Part shown: positions 21,679 through 31,739 of the stretch, in pieces
Numbering within the stretch: the first letter of the stretch is position 1
Layout: each line of letters opens with the position of its first letter
DNA from: Serratia liquefaciens ATCC 27592
GTDB lineage: Bacteria > Pseudomonadota > Gammaproteobacteria > Enterobacterales > Enterobacteriaceae
NCBI RefSeq assembly: GCF_000422085.1
Contig: NC_021741.1
Location: 4,154,001-4,218,000 of the forward strand
Direction: 5' to 3'
DNA: 64,000 bases
Notes under the pieces: model-generated
What the model was told of the DNA's origin: nothing
What the model saw: the letters and a program-made list of their open reading frames with translations, nothing else
The model's database searches: none
Position numbers and translations under genes: made by a program

Positions 21679-22003
21679 TGTGGATAGGTGTGTGAAGAAC
21701 TCAAGGGATAAGCCGGTAAAACTCTGGTGAACTCAAAATCACCATAAAAACAAAAACAAAAATACATCATTAAAAACATAAAGTTATTTATTTATCAACA
21801 ACCCTATACAGAGTAAAAATGTGATCTATATCCGTTTAGGATCTTACCCTGGCGAAAGATCCACCAACGTCGTTTTTATCCACAGATTATCCGTATGAGT
21901 TACGCACAAAACGGACAATTTCGCAAAAAAAACCCTGAGTCAAGGCTGTAAATCGAACCAGTGATCGGTAAAAATTTGGGTTATCCCATAAATCTGTGGA
22001 TAA
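21679..22003. promoter_or_regulatory. DnaA-box cluster in the rppH-mutH gap (DARS2-like locus)
   Basis: Two perfect DnaA boxes TTATCCACA occur at 21876-21884 (+) and 21995-22003 (-). Near matches are at 21679-21687 (CTATCCACA, -), 21792-21800 (TTATCAACA, +), 21900-21908 (TTACGCACA, +) and a weak TTATCCGTA at 21887-21895 (+). The whole 21503-22198 gap is AT-rich and has no gene. From memory, E. coli DARS2, which converts ADP-DnaA to ATP-DnaA, lies in this same gap next to mutH. The IHF and Fis sites of DARS2 were not confirmed here. Confidence 0.72.
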
Positions 22004-22198
22004 ATAGGTGTAAGATCCTGTTTATTGTCGGTGGCTTCAGGTGCACAAGCATCGCCCTGAATTTTTCCTCCGTCATGTAGCGGGAAAAAAGTCATGGAAA
22101 ATCATGCTACTATTATTCTTTTCCCCAGACCTTGCCCACCAAGGTTCGCTGTGTACAAATACAGTACGTTTTTCAACCAAATCTAGCAGGTTCGCATT

Positions 22199-22885
22199 AT
22201 GGCGTTTTTATCTCCTCTGCCCCCTCCTCCAGAAAATGAACAGCAACTGTTTGAACGGGCGCAGCAGCTTGCCGGCTGTCAGTTGGGAGAACTGGCGACA
22301 CGTGCGCAGTTGCCTATTCCCAAAGACCTGAAGCGGGATAAAGGATGGGTTGGCATGCTGCTGGAGCAGTATCTTGGCGCCATGGCCGGCAGCAAGCCGG
22401 AACAGGATTTTCCCGAGTTGGGCATCGAGCTGAAAACCATCCCGATAGACGCCGCCGGCAAGCCGCTGGAAACCACTTTCGTCTGCGTAGCGCCCTTGAC
22501 CGGCAACAGCGGCGTCACCTGGGCCAGCAGCCACGTACGCCATAAGCTGGCGCGGGTGCTGTGGATCCCGGTGGAAGGCGAGCGGCAGATTCCGCTGGCA
22601 CAGCGGCGCATAGGTTCACCACTGTTGTGGAGCCCGAACGAAGAAGAAGAAGAGATGCTGCGCCGCGACTGGGAAGAGCTGATGGATTTGATCGTGCTTG
22701 GTCACGTAGAACGGATCACCGCACGACACGGTGAAGTGCTGCAACTACGCCCCAAGGCGGCCAACGGTAAAGCCCTGACCGAAGCCATCGGCGAACAAGG
22801 TCAGCCGATCCTCACATTACCGCGCGGTTTCTATTTGAAAAAAAGTTTCACCGCCGCGCTGCTGGCAAGACATTTCTTAATCTGA
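22199..22885 (+). CDS. mutH: DNA mismatch repair endonuclease MutH
   Basis: Cuts the unmethylated strand at hemimethylated GATC sites when activated by MutL. It has 228 residues (E. coli 229). The catalytic D-(X6)-E-X-K triad is D70, E77, K79 in [11 protein letters not shown]. The start ATG at 22199 is followed by [15 protein letters not shown] monocistronic gene downstream of the DnaA-box region; ygdQ follows after 95 bases. Confidence 0.97.
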   Translation: MAFLSPLPPPPENEQQLFERAQQLAGCQLGELATRAQLPIPKDLKRDKGWVGMLLEQYLGAMAGSKPEQDFPELGIELKTIPIDAAGKPLETTFVCVAPLTGNSGVTWASSHVRHKLARVLWIPVEGERQIPLAQRRIGSPLLWSPNEEEEEMLRRDWEELMDLIVLGHVERITARHGEVLQLRPKAANGKALTEAIGEQGQPILTLPRGFYLKKSFTAALLARHFLI

Positions 22886-22980
22886 TCGCTTTTGTTTAGG
22901 CTGTGTTTAGCTAACAGTGTCGCCGTATCAATAAACGCGTATAATTCAGCCTTTGCTTTTTATTAAGGTGTGGCTAGGCA

Positions 22981-23697
22981 ATGTTCGAATGGATTATGGA
23001 TCCCAATGCCTGGTTAGCGTTAGGTACGCTGACCATTCTTGAGATCATTCTGGGTATTGATAACATTATTTTCCTTTCCCTGGTGGTGTCTAAACTGCCG
23101 AAAGCCCAGCAGAACAAGGCGCGTCGCATCGGGCTGGCCGGCGCAATGTTAATGCGTCTGGGGCTGTTGGCCTCTATCGCCTGGGTGATCCGTCTGACCC
23201 ATCCGCTGTTTACCATCATGGATCACAGCGTTTCGGCTCGCGATCTGATCCTGCTGCTGGGCGGGCTGTTCCTGATTTGGAAAGCCAGTAAAGAGATCCA
23301 TGAAACCATCGAAGGGTCGGACGAAGAGCACCACACTAAAGTGCACGGCTTCTTCGGTGCCATCGTGCAGATCATGCTGCTGGATATCATTTTCAGCCTG
23401 GATTCAGTGATCACCGCGGTAGGCCTGTCCGATCATCTGTTTATCATGATGGCAGCAGTAGTGATTGCCGTGGGCGTTATGATGTTTGCCGCCCGGCCGA
23501 TTGGCGAGTTCGTTAACCGCCACCCTTCGGTGAAAATGCTGGCGCTGGCATTCTTGATCCTGGTGGGCTTCACCCTGATGCTGGAAAGCTTCCAGGTGCA
23601 TGTACCTAAAGGCTACATCTACTTTGCGATGTTCTTCTCGATGTCGGTAGAAGCGCTCAACCTGATGCGCAGCAAGAAAAAACCCGCCTCTGAGTAA
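22981..23697 (+). CDS. ygdQ: TerC-family inner-membrane protein YgdQ
   Basis: 238 residues with about seven membrane segments. The TerC-family signature is clear: LEIILGIDNIIFLSLV near residue 20 and LLDIIFSLDSVITAVG near residue 135, each with an acidic residue buried in the membrane. TerC-like proteins are linked to metal (Mn) export or tellurite resistance; the exact substrate of YgdQ is not established. The position between mutH and ygdR matches E. coli. Confidence 0.92.
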   Translation: MFEWIMDPNAWLALGTLTILEIILGIDNIIFLSLVVSKLPKAQQNKARRIGLAGAMLMRLGLLASIAWVIRLTHPLFTIMDHSVSARDLILLLGGLFLIWKASKEIHETIEGSDEEHHTKVHGFFGAIVQIMLLDIIFSLDSVITAVGLSDHLFIMMAAVVIAVGVMMFAARPIGEFVNRHPSVKMLALAFLILVGFTLMLESFQVHVPKGYIYFAMFFSMSVEALNLMRSKKKPASE

Positions 23698-23703
23698 TCC
23701 CCC

Positions 23704-23732
23704 AACGGGAGCGAGCGTAAGCCGCTCCCGTT
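23704..23732 (+). terminator. Terminator after ygdQ
   Basis: A 10-bp perfect stem (AACGGGAGCG / CGCTCCCGTT) with a 9-base loop is followed by AATATTTTTG, 7 bases after the ygdQ stop codon. Confidence 0.85.
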
Positions 23733-23870
23733 AATATTTTTGTATCCCCCGCACAGTTTCAATGTCACTTTCTCTTACAGAGATAAGGACTTATCCGAAA
23801 CACGATGCATCTATAGTTTGCTAATCTAGAAAGAAGCTTCTTTTTGCATACATAACTGAGGATCCGCAGG

Positions 23871-24089
23871 ATGAAAAAGTGGGTAATGGCAGTGTCTGCG
23901 TTGGTGATGGCCGCCGGGTTGGCGGGATGCTCCAGCGATTACGTGATGGCGACCAAAGACGGCAATATGATCCTGACTCAGGGCAAGCCAGAGATTGACC
24001 AAGATACCGGCCTCATCAGCTATAAAGACGAAAAAGGCAACCATCGCCAGATCAACGGCGATCAGGTTTCACAGGTCATCGAACGCTAG
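23871..24089 (+). CDS. ygdR: Small lipoprotein, YgdI/YgdR family
   Basis: A 72-residue outer-membrane-type lipoprotein. The signal peptide [16 protein letters not shown] ends in the lipobox LAGC, with lipidated Cys at residue 20 followed by Ser-Ser, so outer-membrane retention is expected. The rest is the short SH3-like YgdI/YgdR domain ([18 protein letters not shown]). AGGATCCGCAGG precedes the ATG. Function unknown in the family. Its position before tas matches E. coli ygdR. Confidence 0.9.
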   Translation: MKKWVMAVSALVMAAGLAGCSSDYVMATKDGNMILTQGKPEIDQDTGLISYKDEKGNHRQINGDQVSQVIER

Positions 24090-24269
24090 TTTCCCGATCG
24101 GCTATCGCCCCCGCATTGCGCGATAGCCCTCCCCGCACTGAATCCACTTCCCCCATCTTCTCGGCTTGGTTATAGTCGGCAAAGGCGATATCACCGCCTT
24201 GCAGATTGTTTGGCTCCTGTTTTATCGGGTGTATAGCCCGTAAGCGCTAACACGAAAGGAAGGCCGTTA

Positions 24270-25310
24270 ATGCAATACCACCGTATTCCCCACAGTTCTT
24301 TAGAAGTGAGCGTGCTGGGACTGGGCACCATGACCTTTGGCGAACAGAACAGTGAAGCCGATGCCCACGCGCAACTCGACTATGCATTAGCCGCTGGCAT
24401 CAACCTGATCGATACCGCAGAGATGTACCCGGTACCGCCCCGCCCTGAAACCCAGGGGCTGACCGAACAGTACATCGGCAGTTGGATCAAGGCTCGCGGC
24501 AACCGTGAGAAACTGGTGCTGGCCAGCAAAATCGCCGGGCCGGTGCGCGGGACTGACAGCAGTATCCGTCCGCAGCAGGCGCTGGATCGCAAAAACATCC
24601 GTGCCGCGCTGGACGCCAGCCTGAAACGCCTCAACACCGATTATCTCGATCTCTACCAGTTGCATTGGCCGCAGCGCGCGACCAACTTCTTCGGTAAGCT
24701 CAACTACCAGTACACTGACGAAAAGGCTACCGTCACCCTGCTGGAAACGCTGGAAGCGCTGACCGAGCAGGTGCGCGCCGGTAAAATTCGTTATATCGGG
24801 GTGTCTAACGAAACGCCTTGGGGCGTGATGCGTTACCTGCAGTTGGCTGAAAAGCATGAGCTGCCGCGCATCGTCTCAATTCAGAACCCCTACAGCCTGT
24901 TGAACCGCAGTTTTGAGATTGCTCTGGCGGAGATCAGCCAGCACGAAGGCGTCGAACTGTTAGCCTATTCCAGCCTGGCGTTCGGCACCCTGAGCGGCAA
25001 GTATTTGAACGGCGCCAAACCGGCCGGTGCGCGAAATACGCTGTTTAGCCGCTTTAATCGTTATTCGGCCCCGCAAACGCAGTTGGCGATTGCCGAATAC
25101 GTCGCATTAGCCAAAAAACACGGACTGGATCCTTCGCAGATGGCCCTGGCCTTTGTTCGCCAGCAACCCTTCGTTGCCAGTACCCTGCTGGGCGCCACCA
25201 CGTTGGAACAGCTGAAAACCAACATCGACAGTTTCGACCTGGTGTTGAATGAAGACGTGCTTCAGGGGCTGGAAGAGATCCACACCCGCTTTACCATTCC
25301 TGCCCCCTAA
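24270..25310 (+). CDS. tas: Aldo/keto reductase Tas
   Basis: NADP(H)-dependent aldo/keto reductase; E. coli tas was found as a suppressor of tyrosine auxotrophy, but its natural substrate is not known. 346 residues, a TIM barrel starting MQYHRIPHSSLEVSVLGLGT, with the catalytic D/Y region DTAEMYPVP, the Lys in VLASKIAG and His in YQLHWPQR. AGGAAGG ribosome site before the ATG. Monocistronic, converging on lplT. Confidence 0.95.
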   Translation: MQYHRIPHSSLEVSVLGLGTMTFGEQNSEADAHAQLDYALAAGINLIDTAEMYPVPPRPETQGLTEQYIGSWIKARGNREKLVLASKIAGPVRGTDSSIRPQQALDRKNIRAALDASLKRLNTDYLDLYQLHWPQRATNFFGKLNYQYTDEKATVTLLETLEALTEQVRAGKIRYIGVSNETPWGVMRYLQLAEKHELPRIVSIQNPYSLLNRSFEIALAEISQHEGVELLAYSSLAFGTLSGKYLNGAKPAGARNTLFSRFNRYSAPQTQLAIAEYVALAKKHGLDPSQMALAFVRQQPFVASTLLGATTLEQLKTNIDSFDLVLNEDVLQGLEEIHTRFTIPAP

Positions 25311-25346
25311 ATAATCAGGGGCGCCTAAACCGCGCCCCTTTGATTA
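25311..25346. terminator. Bidirectional terminator between tas and lplT
   Basis: A near-perfect inverted repeat: AATAATCA plus GGGGCGC, then a 7-base loop, then GCGCCCC plus TGATTATT, with one small bulge. AT-rich outer arms supply U-rich tails on both strands, fitting its place between two converging genes. Confidence 0.85.
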
Positions 25347-26540
25347 TTTTGCCCGTCGTTGCGACAACCACAGCGCGCCGATCGCCAGCGCGAAAACCAC
25401 ACCGAAACCGATCCCCACGCCGACCACCGGTACGCTGACTTTCACCGCCAGCGAATAGAGCCCGAGCATCAACAGCATGGCGGTGTTCTCGCCAAGGTTT
25501 TGCACCGCGATCGCGTTGCCTGCCCCCACCGATTTTTTGCCTCGTTCTTGCAACAACGCATTCAACGGCACCACAAAGAAGCCGCCCAAGACGCCGATAA
25601 TCAGCAGTACCGCATAGGCGCTAAGCAGGGTAGTTTGCAGCGCGAATATCGCCACCGCTACGCCAATCAAGATCCCGGCCGGCATACAGCGTTTCACGGT
25701 CTCGAGCGTAACGAAGCGAGCCGCGGCACCGGCGCCAACCACAATCCCCACCGCCACCATAGCATTCAGCAACGTCGGCGTGGCGTTATCGGCGATACCC
25801 AGCGCCACCGGCACCCACAGCACCAACAGAAAGCGCAGCGTGACCCCTGCGCCCCAAAACAGGCTGGTACCAATCAATGAGAAACGGGTTTGCCCATCGC
25901 GCCACAGCACCACACAGGCGTTGAAGAAAGCGCGAGTCATGGCACGTGGCGTCCATGACGTCGCCGGATGTGCCGCAGGCAGGCGCGGAATATACAGGTT
26001 GGCGATCACCGCCGCTGCGTAAACCAGCGCACATACCGCCAGTGCGGCGACCACGTGCCAGTCTGCCAGGATGCCGCCGGCCACCGAGCCCAGCAGGATC
26101 GCCGCGATAGTGGAGGCCTCCATCAGGCCGTTGGCCTTGACCAGTTTCTCACCGCTGGTGATCTCACCCAAAATCCCATATTTGGCCGGTGAATAAGCTG
26201 CGGCACCCACGCCCACCAGGCTATAACCGAGGAACGGATCCAACCCGAAACAGATCACCAATGCGCCGGCCAGCTTCAGGCCGTTAGCCACCATCATCAC
26301 CCGCCCTTTCGCAAAGCTGTCGGCAATCTGGCCGACAAAAGGCGCGAGAATGATATAGGTGGCGACAAACGCCATCTGCAGAATCGGCTGGCTCCAGTCG
26401 GGATAAAGCTGTTGTTTGATCAGCGCCAGCGTGGCGAACAGCAACGCATTGTCACCGAACGCAGAGAGAAACTGTGCGCAAATGACCGCAATCATGCTGC
26501 GCGAAAGCAAGGGGGAATCAGTGTTCGACGACGAGTTCAT
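25344..26540 (-). CDS. lplT: Lysophospholipid flippase LplT
   Basis: MFS-type inner-membrane transporter that flips lyso-phosphatidylethanolamine inward for re-acylation by Aas. It has 398 residues and about 12 membrane helices. The start at 26540 overlaps the aas stop by one base (TGATG), indicating coupled translation and a shared pathway. MFS cytoplasmic-loop signature is seen around [16 protein letters not shown]. Confidence 0.95.
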   Translation of the reverse strand: MNSSSNTDSPLLSRSMIAVICAQFLSAFGDNALLFATLALIKQQLYPDWSQPILQMAFVATYIILAPFVGQIADSFAKGRVMMVANGLKLAGALVICFGLDPFLGYSLVGVGAAAYSPAKYGILGEITSGEKLVKANGLMEASTIAAILLGSVAGGILADWHVVAALAVCALVYAAAVIANLYIPRLPAAHPATSWTPRAMTRAFFNACVVLWRDGQTRFSLIGTSLFWGAGVTLRFLLVLWVPVALGIADNATPTLLNAMVAVGIVVGAGAAARFVTLETVKRCMPAGILIGVAVAIFALQTTLLSAYAVLLIIGVLGGFFVVPLNALLQERGKKSVGAGNAIAVQNLGENTAMLLMLGLYSLAVKVSVPVVGVGIGFGVVFALAIGALWLSQRRAK

Positions 26541-28693
26541 CAGACAGTCTCCGGCTGTTCAGCCATTTTACGCAGGGTCACAAAATCCGGTTTGCCACTG
26601 CCCAGCACCGGCAGCGTTTTCAACAGGCGAATATCACGCGGTACCGCCAGTTCAGGGCTGCCCAATTCACGCGCTGCCCGCAGCAAGGCTTCGCGGGTTA
26701 CGCTTGCATCGGTTGTGAACAGCACCAGTGCCTCGCCCTTACTGCTGTCACTTTTCACCGTGGCGGCGTGCAGCCCTTCCGGCGATACACGCTGTGCCAG
26801 CAGCTCCACGCTTTCCAGCGAGACCATTTCGCCCGCCAGTTTGGCAAAGCGCTTCACCCGACCGCGGATCACACAGTAGCCCTGTTCGTCCAGCGTGACG
26901 ATATCGCCGGTATCGTACCAGCCCGGCTGCAGGTTGCCCTGTTCATCCTCTGCCGCCGGCGGCTCCAGCTCGCCCGGATGCTCCACCCGCAGATAGCCTT
27001 TCATGATATTCGGCCCACGCAGTTGCAGGCGTCCACCGTTCTCAATACCCGGCACCTTCATTAAACGCGCTTCCATATTCGGCATGATGCGCCCGACGGT
27101 ACCCACCTTGGCCGCCAGCGGCACGTTGATTGACACCACCGGCGCACACTCGGTCACGCCATAGCCTTCCAGGATGCGAATACCGTATTTGTCCTGATAA
27201 ATCTGTTTGGTGCTGTCCGCCAGCTTTTCCGCACCGGCTACCACATAGCGCAACCGGGCAAAGTCATACGGATGGGCAAAACGCGCATAGTTATTGAGGA
27301 AAGTGGCCGTGCCGAACAGCACGGTGCAGTTACGGTCATACACCAGCTCCGGCACCACGCGGTAATGCAGCGGACTGGGGTAGAGGAAAATGCGGCTGCC
27401 GGTCATCAACGGGGTCAACAGCCCGACCGTCAAACCAAACGAGTGAAACAGCGGCAGCGACGACATAAAACGGTCGCGCGGAGTGAAGTCGGCAATGGTA
27501 CGGATCTGCTCAACGTTAGCCAGCAGGCTGGCGTGGGAGTGCACCACGCCCTTCGGATTGCCCTCCGAACCCGAGGTGAACAAGATCAGTGCCGCATCGT
27601 CAGGCTTCTGCGGCAGCATGGCGCCCGCGGGTTGGAACAGATGACGCAGGATCCACAGCTTGTCCGCCAGGGTCACGGTATCTTTCAGATCCTCCAGATA
27701 CACCCAGTTGGCCTCCGGCACCTGCTGCGGCAAATGTGTCAGCTTGCCTTTTTCCAGGAACTGGCGTGAGGTGACGATGGTTTTAAGACTGGCGGCGAGC
27801 ATGGCACTTTTCAGGCCGTTGGAACCCGCGGTGTAGTTGAGCATCGCCGGGATACGGTTGCGCAGCGAGGCGCCAAAAATCGCCGCGGCGGTAATGGTGG
27901 CATTCGGCAATAGCATGCCGACATGTTCGCCCTCGGCGGTAAAGCGCTGCAGGATACGGCAGACGCCCAGCGCTTTTTTAATCAGTGTCTGGTAGCTGTC
28001 TTCCTTGAAGTTGATATCTTCAATGCACGGCTTGCTCCGACCATAGCGATGCTGCGCCGCCAGCAAAGCGCGGAACAGGGTCTGTGGCTCGCGCGTGTCC
28101 ATACGCGCCTTCATCATGATTTGGTGCAAGCGATCGCCGGCCAGCATGCGACGTTCTCGGGCGCGTGGCGCGACCGGCATCGGCAATGACGTCGGCGGTA
28201 AAATACGGATGCTGATCTGCGGGAACCAACGGATCTTGAAGACCCCGGCCATACGCCCAAAAGGGCTGAATTCGGCGCCATCAAGCCGTATCGGCACCAC
28301 GGTCGCCCCCGATTTGGCGGCAATAAACGCGGCACCATCATAAATTTTCATCAGTGAGCCGGTCACGGTAATGCGCCCTTCGGGGAACACCACGATGGGC
28401 CGCCCTTGCTCGACCATGCGCACCAACTGTTTGATGGCCATCGGCTTGGTGGGATCGAGCGAAACGAAATCGATATAAGGCCGCAACCAGCGCATAAACC
28501 AGCGATCGCCTATGCTGGCGTAGACGGCAAACACCGGTTTGATCGGCAAAAACAGCGCCAACAGAATACCGTCGAGGAAGGAGATGTGATTGGGCGTAAT
28601 CAGCAGCTTTTTCTGATCGAAATGTCGGGCGTCGCCCTCAACGCGTACCCGGTACAGCAGGCGGAATAGCACCCGCAGCATTGAAAAGATCAT
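26540..28693 (-). CDS. aas: Bifunctional acyl-ACP synthetase / 2-acyl-GPE acyltransferase Aas
   Basis: Re-acylates lysophospholipids brought in by LplT. The ATG at 28693 (717 residues, [14 protein letters not shown]) is supported by a GGGAGAAGGGC ribosome site; an upstream ATG in the open frame (28795) runs into the sRNA terminator and is rejected. The acyltransferase domain has the HX4D motif NHISFLDG (H36, D41). The C-terminal AMP-binding synthetase domain carries [12 protein letters not shown] near residue 390 and YDTGDIV near 590. E. coli Aas has 719 residues. Confidence 0.96.
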   Translation of the reverse strand: MIFSMLRVLFRLLYRVRVEGDARHFDQKKLLITPNHISFLDGILLALFLPIKPVFAVYASIGDRWFMRWLRPYIDFVSLDPTKPMAIKQLVRMVEQGRPIVVFPEGRITVTGSLMKIYDGAAFIAAKSGATVVPIRLDGAEFSPFGRMAGVFKIRWFPQISIRILPPTSLPMPVAPRARERRMLAGDRLHQIMMKARMDTREPQTLFRALLAAQHRYGRSKPCIEDINFKEDSYQTLIKKALGVCRILQRFTAEGEHVGMLLPNATITAAAIFGASLRNRIPAMLNYTAGSNGLKSAMLAASLKTIVTSRQFLEKGKLTHLPQQVPEANWVYLEDLKDTVTLADKLWILRHLFQPAGAMLPQKPDDAALILFTSGSEGNPKGVVHSHASLLANVEQIRTIADFTPRDRFMSSLPLFHSFGLTVGLLTPLMTGSRIFLYPSPLHYRVVPELVYDRNCTVLFGTATFLNNYARFAHPYDFARLRYVVAGAEKLADSTKQIYQDKYGIRILEGYGVTECAPVVSINVPLAAKVGTVGRIMPNMEARLMKVPGIENGGRLQLRGPNIMKGYLRVEHPGELEPPAAEDEQGNLQPGWYDTGDIVTLDEQGYCVIRGRVKRFAKLAGEMVSLESVELLAQRVSPEGLHAATVKSDSSKGEALVLFTTDASVTREALLRAARELGSPELAVPRDIRLLKTLPVLGSGKPDFVTLRKMAEQPETV

Positions 28694-28758
28694 GCCCTTC
28701 TCCCTTTGCCCAAGATGAGCGTAAATGGTTGTAGGGAAAAGAATACTATATGGCAGGC

Positions 28759-28853
28759 AAAAAAAAAACCTACGCATCCGCGTAGGTTGGTGCAATTGAA
28801 AATGGCTTCAACATACAGAGTATGCTGATTTCTCACCAATCAATACCTCTGGG
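28759..28853 (-). ncRNA. OmrA/OmrB-family small RNA, copy 1
   Basis: About 95 nt. The 5' end CCCAGAGGTATTGATTGG equals the conserved seed region of enterobacterial OmrA/OmrB, which base-pairs with mRNAs for outer-membrane receptors. The 3' end is a terminator with stem ACCTACGC / GCGTAGGT and a 10-base U-run. A TAGAGT element lies 7 bases upstream of the predicted 5' end and fits a -10 box. Family is OmpR-regulated and Hfq-dependent. The position next to aas is that of omrA/omrB in E. coli; which copy is A or B cannot be decided by sequence alone. Confidence 0.92.
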
Positions 28854-29036
28854 ATCACCTACTCTAGAGCGGTGGCGATTAAGAAACTACCGATCAATCG
28901 CAAGAGTTTTGCTCTAAATGCAACCAGCTGTAAATTTCCCGCGATGTACTGAAATAACTCAATGAAATGTAAATAGTCCTGCGGAATAAAAATACAAAAT
29001 CAGATTTTACGCAGGCGGGACGGAGGGGGATCGGGC

Positions 29037-29127
29037 AAAAAAAAACCTACGCATCTGCGTAGGTTGGTGCAAATTAATATGGGCTCAACAAACAAGTTGC
29101 TGAAACTCACCAATCAATACCTCTGGG
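29037..29127 (-). ncRNA. OmrA/OmrB-family small RNA, copy 2
   Basis: About 91 nt, in tandem with copy 1 and 183 bases upstream of it on the same strand. The first 22 bases are identical to copy 1, the middle differs, and the terminator stem (ACCTACGCA / TGCGTAGGT, 9-base U-run) is nearly identical. A TAAATT element 6 bases before the 5' end serves as a likely -10. Upstream GGTTACAC-type sequence (29175-29182 on the complement) may be an OmpR site, but this is tentative. Confidence 0.92.
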
Positions 29128-29261
29128 ACGTTTAATTTACCGCGTTGAGCCGAAAACCAGCCAGCGGCCAATCGAAACATTAGGGCGCAAAGTGTAACCA
29201 GCGGTGTATCCCCACGGCCTTTCAAGCCACAGTGAGCTCGCCTTGCCGTGGGGTTGGATGT

Positions 29262-31520
29262 TTATCGTACGCTCACTTCTACCAGGCAGCTCATGGCGTT
29301 CGGCCCTTGAGTCAATGGCGAGGTACCGATATCCAGCGTTAACACGTTCGGGTTGCCGGACTGTTCCACCTGCAGGCGCTCGGCACCAAAACCTGGGTCA
29401 AACCAGGCGCCGGTTGCCATCAGCACTACGCCCTGGGTGACGCCGTCGGTGATCGCAACGCCTGCCAGGCAATTGCCACGCGCGTTGCTGACCTGTACCT
29501 CCGCCCCCTCGGCAATGCCGCGCCTGGCTGCATCTTCCGGGTGCATATACAGCGTTTCGCGCCCGGCCGTTTTATTGCCCTGCGCCAGCGGCGCCGGATC
29601 CATCTGGCTGTGCAGGCGATCGCTCGGTTGGATAGATATCAGATGCAATGGCCACTCTTTGGCCTCCGGTGCCCCCAGCCACTCGACTGGCGGCTGCCAC
29701 TGCGGATGCGGGGCAAAATCGGCATAGCGATAACCGGCGATTTTCTCGCTGAACAACTCAATCTTGCCGCTCGGCGTTTGCAGCGGATTGGCCTGCGGAT
29801 CGGCACGAAAATCGTCGAAGAACACGAATTCTTTCGCCGGTGCCGGCAGCTCGACGTAGCCTTTGCGCCAGAAATCCTCAAACTCGGGCCATTCTACGCC
29901 GGTCCCCGCCTGCGCCTGGCCGCATTGTTGATAGATAGATTCGATCCAGGCCCGCTCGTCGCGGTTTTCGGTGAACTGCTCACGGTAACCGAGCCGCTCC
30001 GCCAGATCGGCAAAAATATCAAAGTCGTTACGTGCCTGATGCTGTGGCGCAATGGCCTGATGCATCGCCAATACGTAGCGATCGCGCGATGAACCGCCGA
30101 TATCGTTACGTTCCAGCGAGGTGGTGACCGGCAGCACGATGTCCGCCATCTTGGCCGCCGGCGTCCACCAGATATCCTGCACTATCACCGTATCCGGTTT
30201 CTGCCAGCCTTCCACCAGCCGGTTTAGTTGCTGGTGATGATGGAACGGGTTGCCGCCAGCCCAGTGCACCAAATGAATATCCGGATACTGGTGCGTCTCG
30301 CCACGGAACTGATAGGAGCCGCCGGGTTGCAACAGCATGTCGCAGATACGCGCCACCGGGATGGCCAGCCCACAAGGGTTGGCGCCGACCGGCATCATGG
30401 GCCCCGGCGTGTCCACCCGCGGGTTGCCGACCCCGTTCATCGAGCCGTGACCAAAGGAGAAACCGCCCCCCGGCAGCCCCACCTGGCCGAGCATCGCCGA
30501 CAGGGCAATCATCATCCAGTAGGGTTGTTCACCGCGATGGGCTCGCTGAACCGAATAGGAGCAGGTGATAAAACTGCGCACGCCGATCAGTTGCTGCGCC
30601 AGCAAACCGATACGCGCCGCCGGAATGCCGGTGATGGCACTGGCCCATTCGGGCGTTTTTGCCACGCCGTCGTCGGTGCCGCGCAGATAATCCGCCAACT
30701 GGCTATAGCCGGTGCAGTGGCTATAGAGGAAAGCTTCATCCTGAGCGCCACGGCGCTGGATTTCATACGCCAGTGCCAGCATCAGCGCCACGTCGGTATT
30801 CGGGCGAATTGGGATCCATTCGGCATTCACAAATTCCGGGCAGTCATCCCGCATCGGACTGATGTTGATCACCGGAGTGCCTTTTTTCACCAGCTTTTGC
30901 AGCCAGGGTTTGAGCGAGTGCTCCGCCGCACCGCCGGAAGAGACCTGGGCATTTTTCAACGCCAGGCCGCCGAAGGCCACAAACAGCTCGCAGTGCTCAA
31001 CCACGCTGGGCCAGCTGGTGACACGGCCGGTCAATGGGGTGAAAGTACCGTTCACATACGGCAGGAAAAACTGGGCCGCTCCCCAGCTGTAGTTGCCCAA
31101 CTGATCGACACCGCCGCCGCCAGCAAAATAAAAACGGCGCACCAGCGAACGAGCGTGGTGCAGGCGCCCGGCAGATGACCAGCCATAGGAACCGGTAAAC
31201 AAGCCGGAGGGGCCGTAGCGATCGCGCACGCGCCGGTTTTCTTCCGCCACCAGATCGAGCGCCAGATCCCAATCCACTTCGACAAAATCCTCGCGGCCAC
31301 GTAGCGTACGGTCGCTGCCTTCACGCTTTTGCAGCCAGGAACGGCGCACGGACGGCTTGCGGATGCGCTTGTCGGAATAGGCCATCGGCGCGATGGAGTC
31401 GAGCATTGGGGAAGGATCCGGATCGTCGGCAAACGGCTCACAACGGATAAGCCTGCCGTCTTCAACCACGGCGGTATAGGCGCCCCAGTGAGCGAGTTGC
31501 GGATAGCGTTTAATCGACAT
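29262..31520 (-). CDS. Molybdopterin-dependent oxidoreductase, BisC/TorA/DMSO-reductase type
   Basis: 752 residues from the ATG at 31520 (MSIKRYPQLAHWG); an ATG at 31598 would add an unlikely 26-residue tail. The gene belongs to the TorA/BisC branch: the loop GSYGWSSAGRLHH holds the serine expected to ligate molybdenum (YGW-x-S). There is no N-terminal Fe-S cysteine motif and no Tat signal, so a cytoplasmic bis-MGD enzyme is expected. Other family motifs are GNYSWGAAQ, WWTPAAKMADIVLP and a C-terminal molydopterin-dinucleotide-binding domain. Biotin or methionine sulfoxide, or another S/N-oxide, is a possible substrate. It lies between the omr sRNAs and galR, where I recall no such gene in E. 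coli, and no chaperone or redox partner is adjacent. Confidence 0.85.
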   Translation of the reverse strand: MSIKRYPQLAHWGAYTAVVEDGRLIRCEPFADDPDPSPMLDSIAPMAYSDKRIRKPSVRRSWLQKREGSDRTLRGREDFVEVDWDLALDLVAEENRRVRDRYGPSGLFTGSYGWSSAGRLHHARSLVRRFYFAGGGGVDQLGNYSWGAAQFFLPYVNGTFTPLTGRVTSWPSVVEHCELFVAFGGLALKNAQVSSGGAAEHSLKPWLQKLVKKGTPVINISPMRDDCPEFVNAEWIPIRPNTDVALMLALAYEIQRRGAQDEAFLYSHCTGYSQLADYLRGTDDGVAKTPEWASAITGIPAARIGLLAQQLIGVRSFITCSYSVQRAHRGEQPYWMMIALSAMLGQVGLPGGGFSFGHGSMNGVGNPRVDTPGPMMPVGANPCGLAIPVARICDMLLQPGGSYQFRGETHQYPDIHLVHWAGGNPFHHHQQLNRLVEGWQKPDTVIVQDIWWTPAAKMADIVLPVTTSLERNDIGGSSRDRYVLAMHQAIAPQHQARNDFDIFADLAERLGYREQFTENRDERAWIESIYQQCGQAQAGTGVEWPEFEDFWRKGYVELPAPAKEFVFFDDFRADPQANPLQTPSGKIELFSEKIAGYRYADFAPHPQWQPPVEWLGAPEAKEWPLHLISIQPSDRLHSQMDPAPLAQGNKTAGRETLYMHPEDAARRGIAEGAEVQVSNARGNCLAGVAITDGVTQGVVLMATGAWFDPGFGAERLQVEQSGNPNVLTLDIGTSPLTQGPNAMSCLVEVSVR

Positions 31521-31707
31521 GGTGTTCTCAGCCAAGAATGGATGCCCAAAAATAGCATTAGCCGATGCGCCGCGCCAAAGCACAAATGGCTCTATCACTG
31601 AGCGGCACAGGTCTAAGCTCGGGGTAAATTGCCCATATCTGCAACAGCCGCCACAAGTTACGATCGCCAGCGCTTGCAGCCCCGGGCTTTTTCCGCAAGA
31701 CTGAGGG

Positions 31708-31723
31708 ATGTAAGCGATTACCC
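31708..31723. promoter_or_regulatory. GalR/GalS-type operator in front of galR
   Basis: The 16-bp site matches the gal operator consensus GTGTAANCGNTTACAC at 12 of 14 fixed positions (TGTAAgCGaTTAC core). It lies 17 bases upstream of the galR ATG, inside the 219-bp gap shared with the divergent molybdoenzyme gene. This suggests galR autoregulation. LacI-family repressors share this type of half site, so another family member could also bind. Confidence 0.7.
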
Positions 31724-31739
31724 AGGATGTATGACAGAT

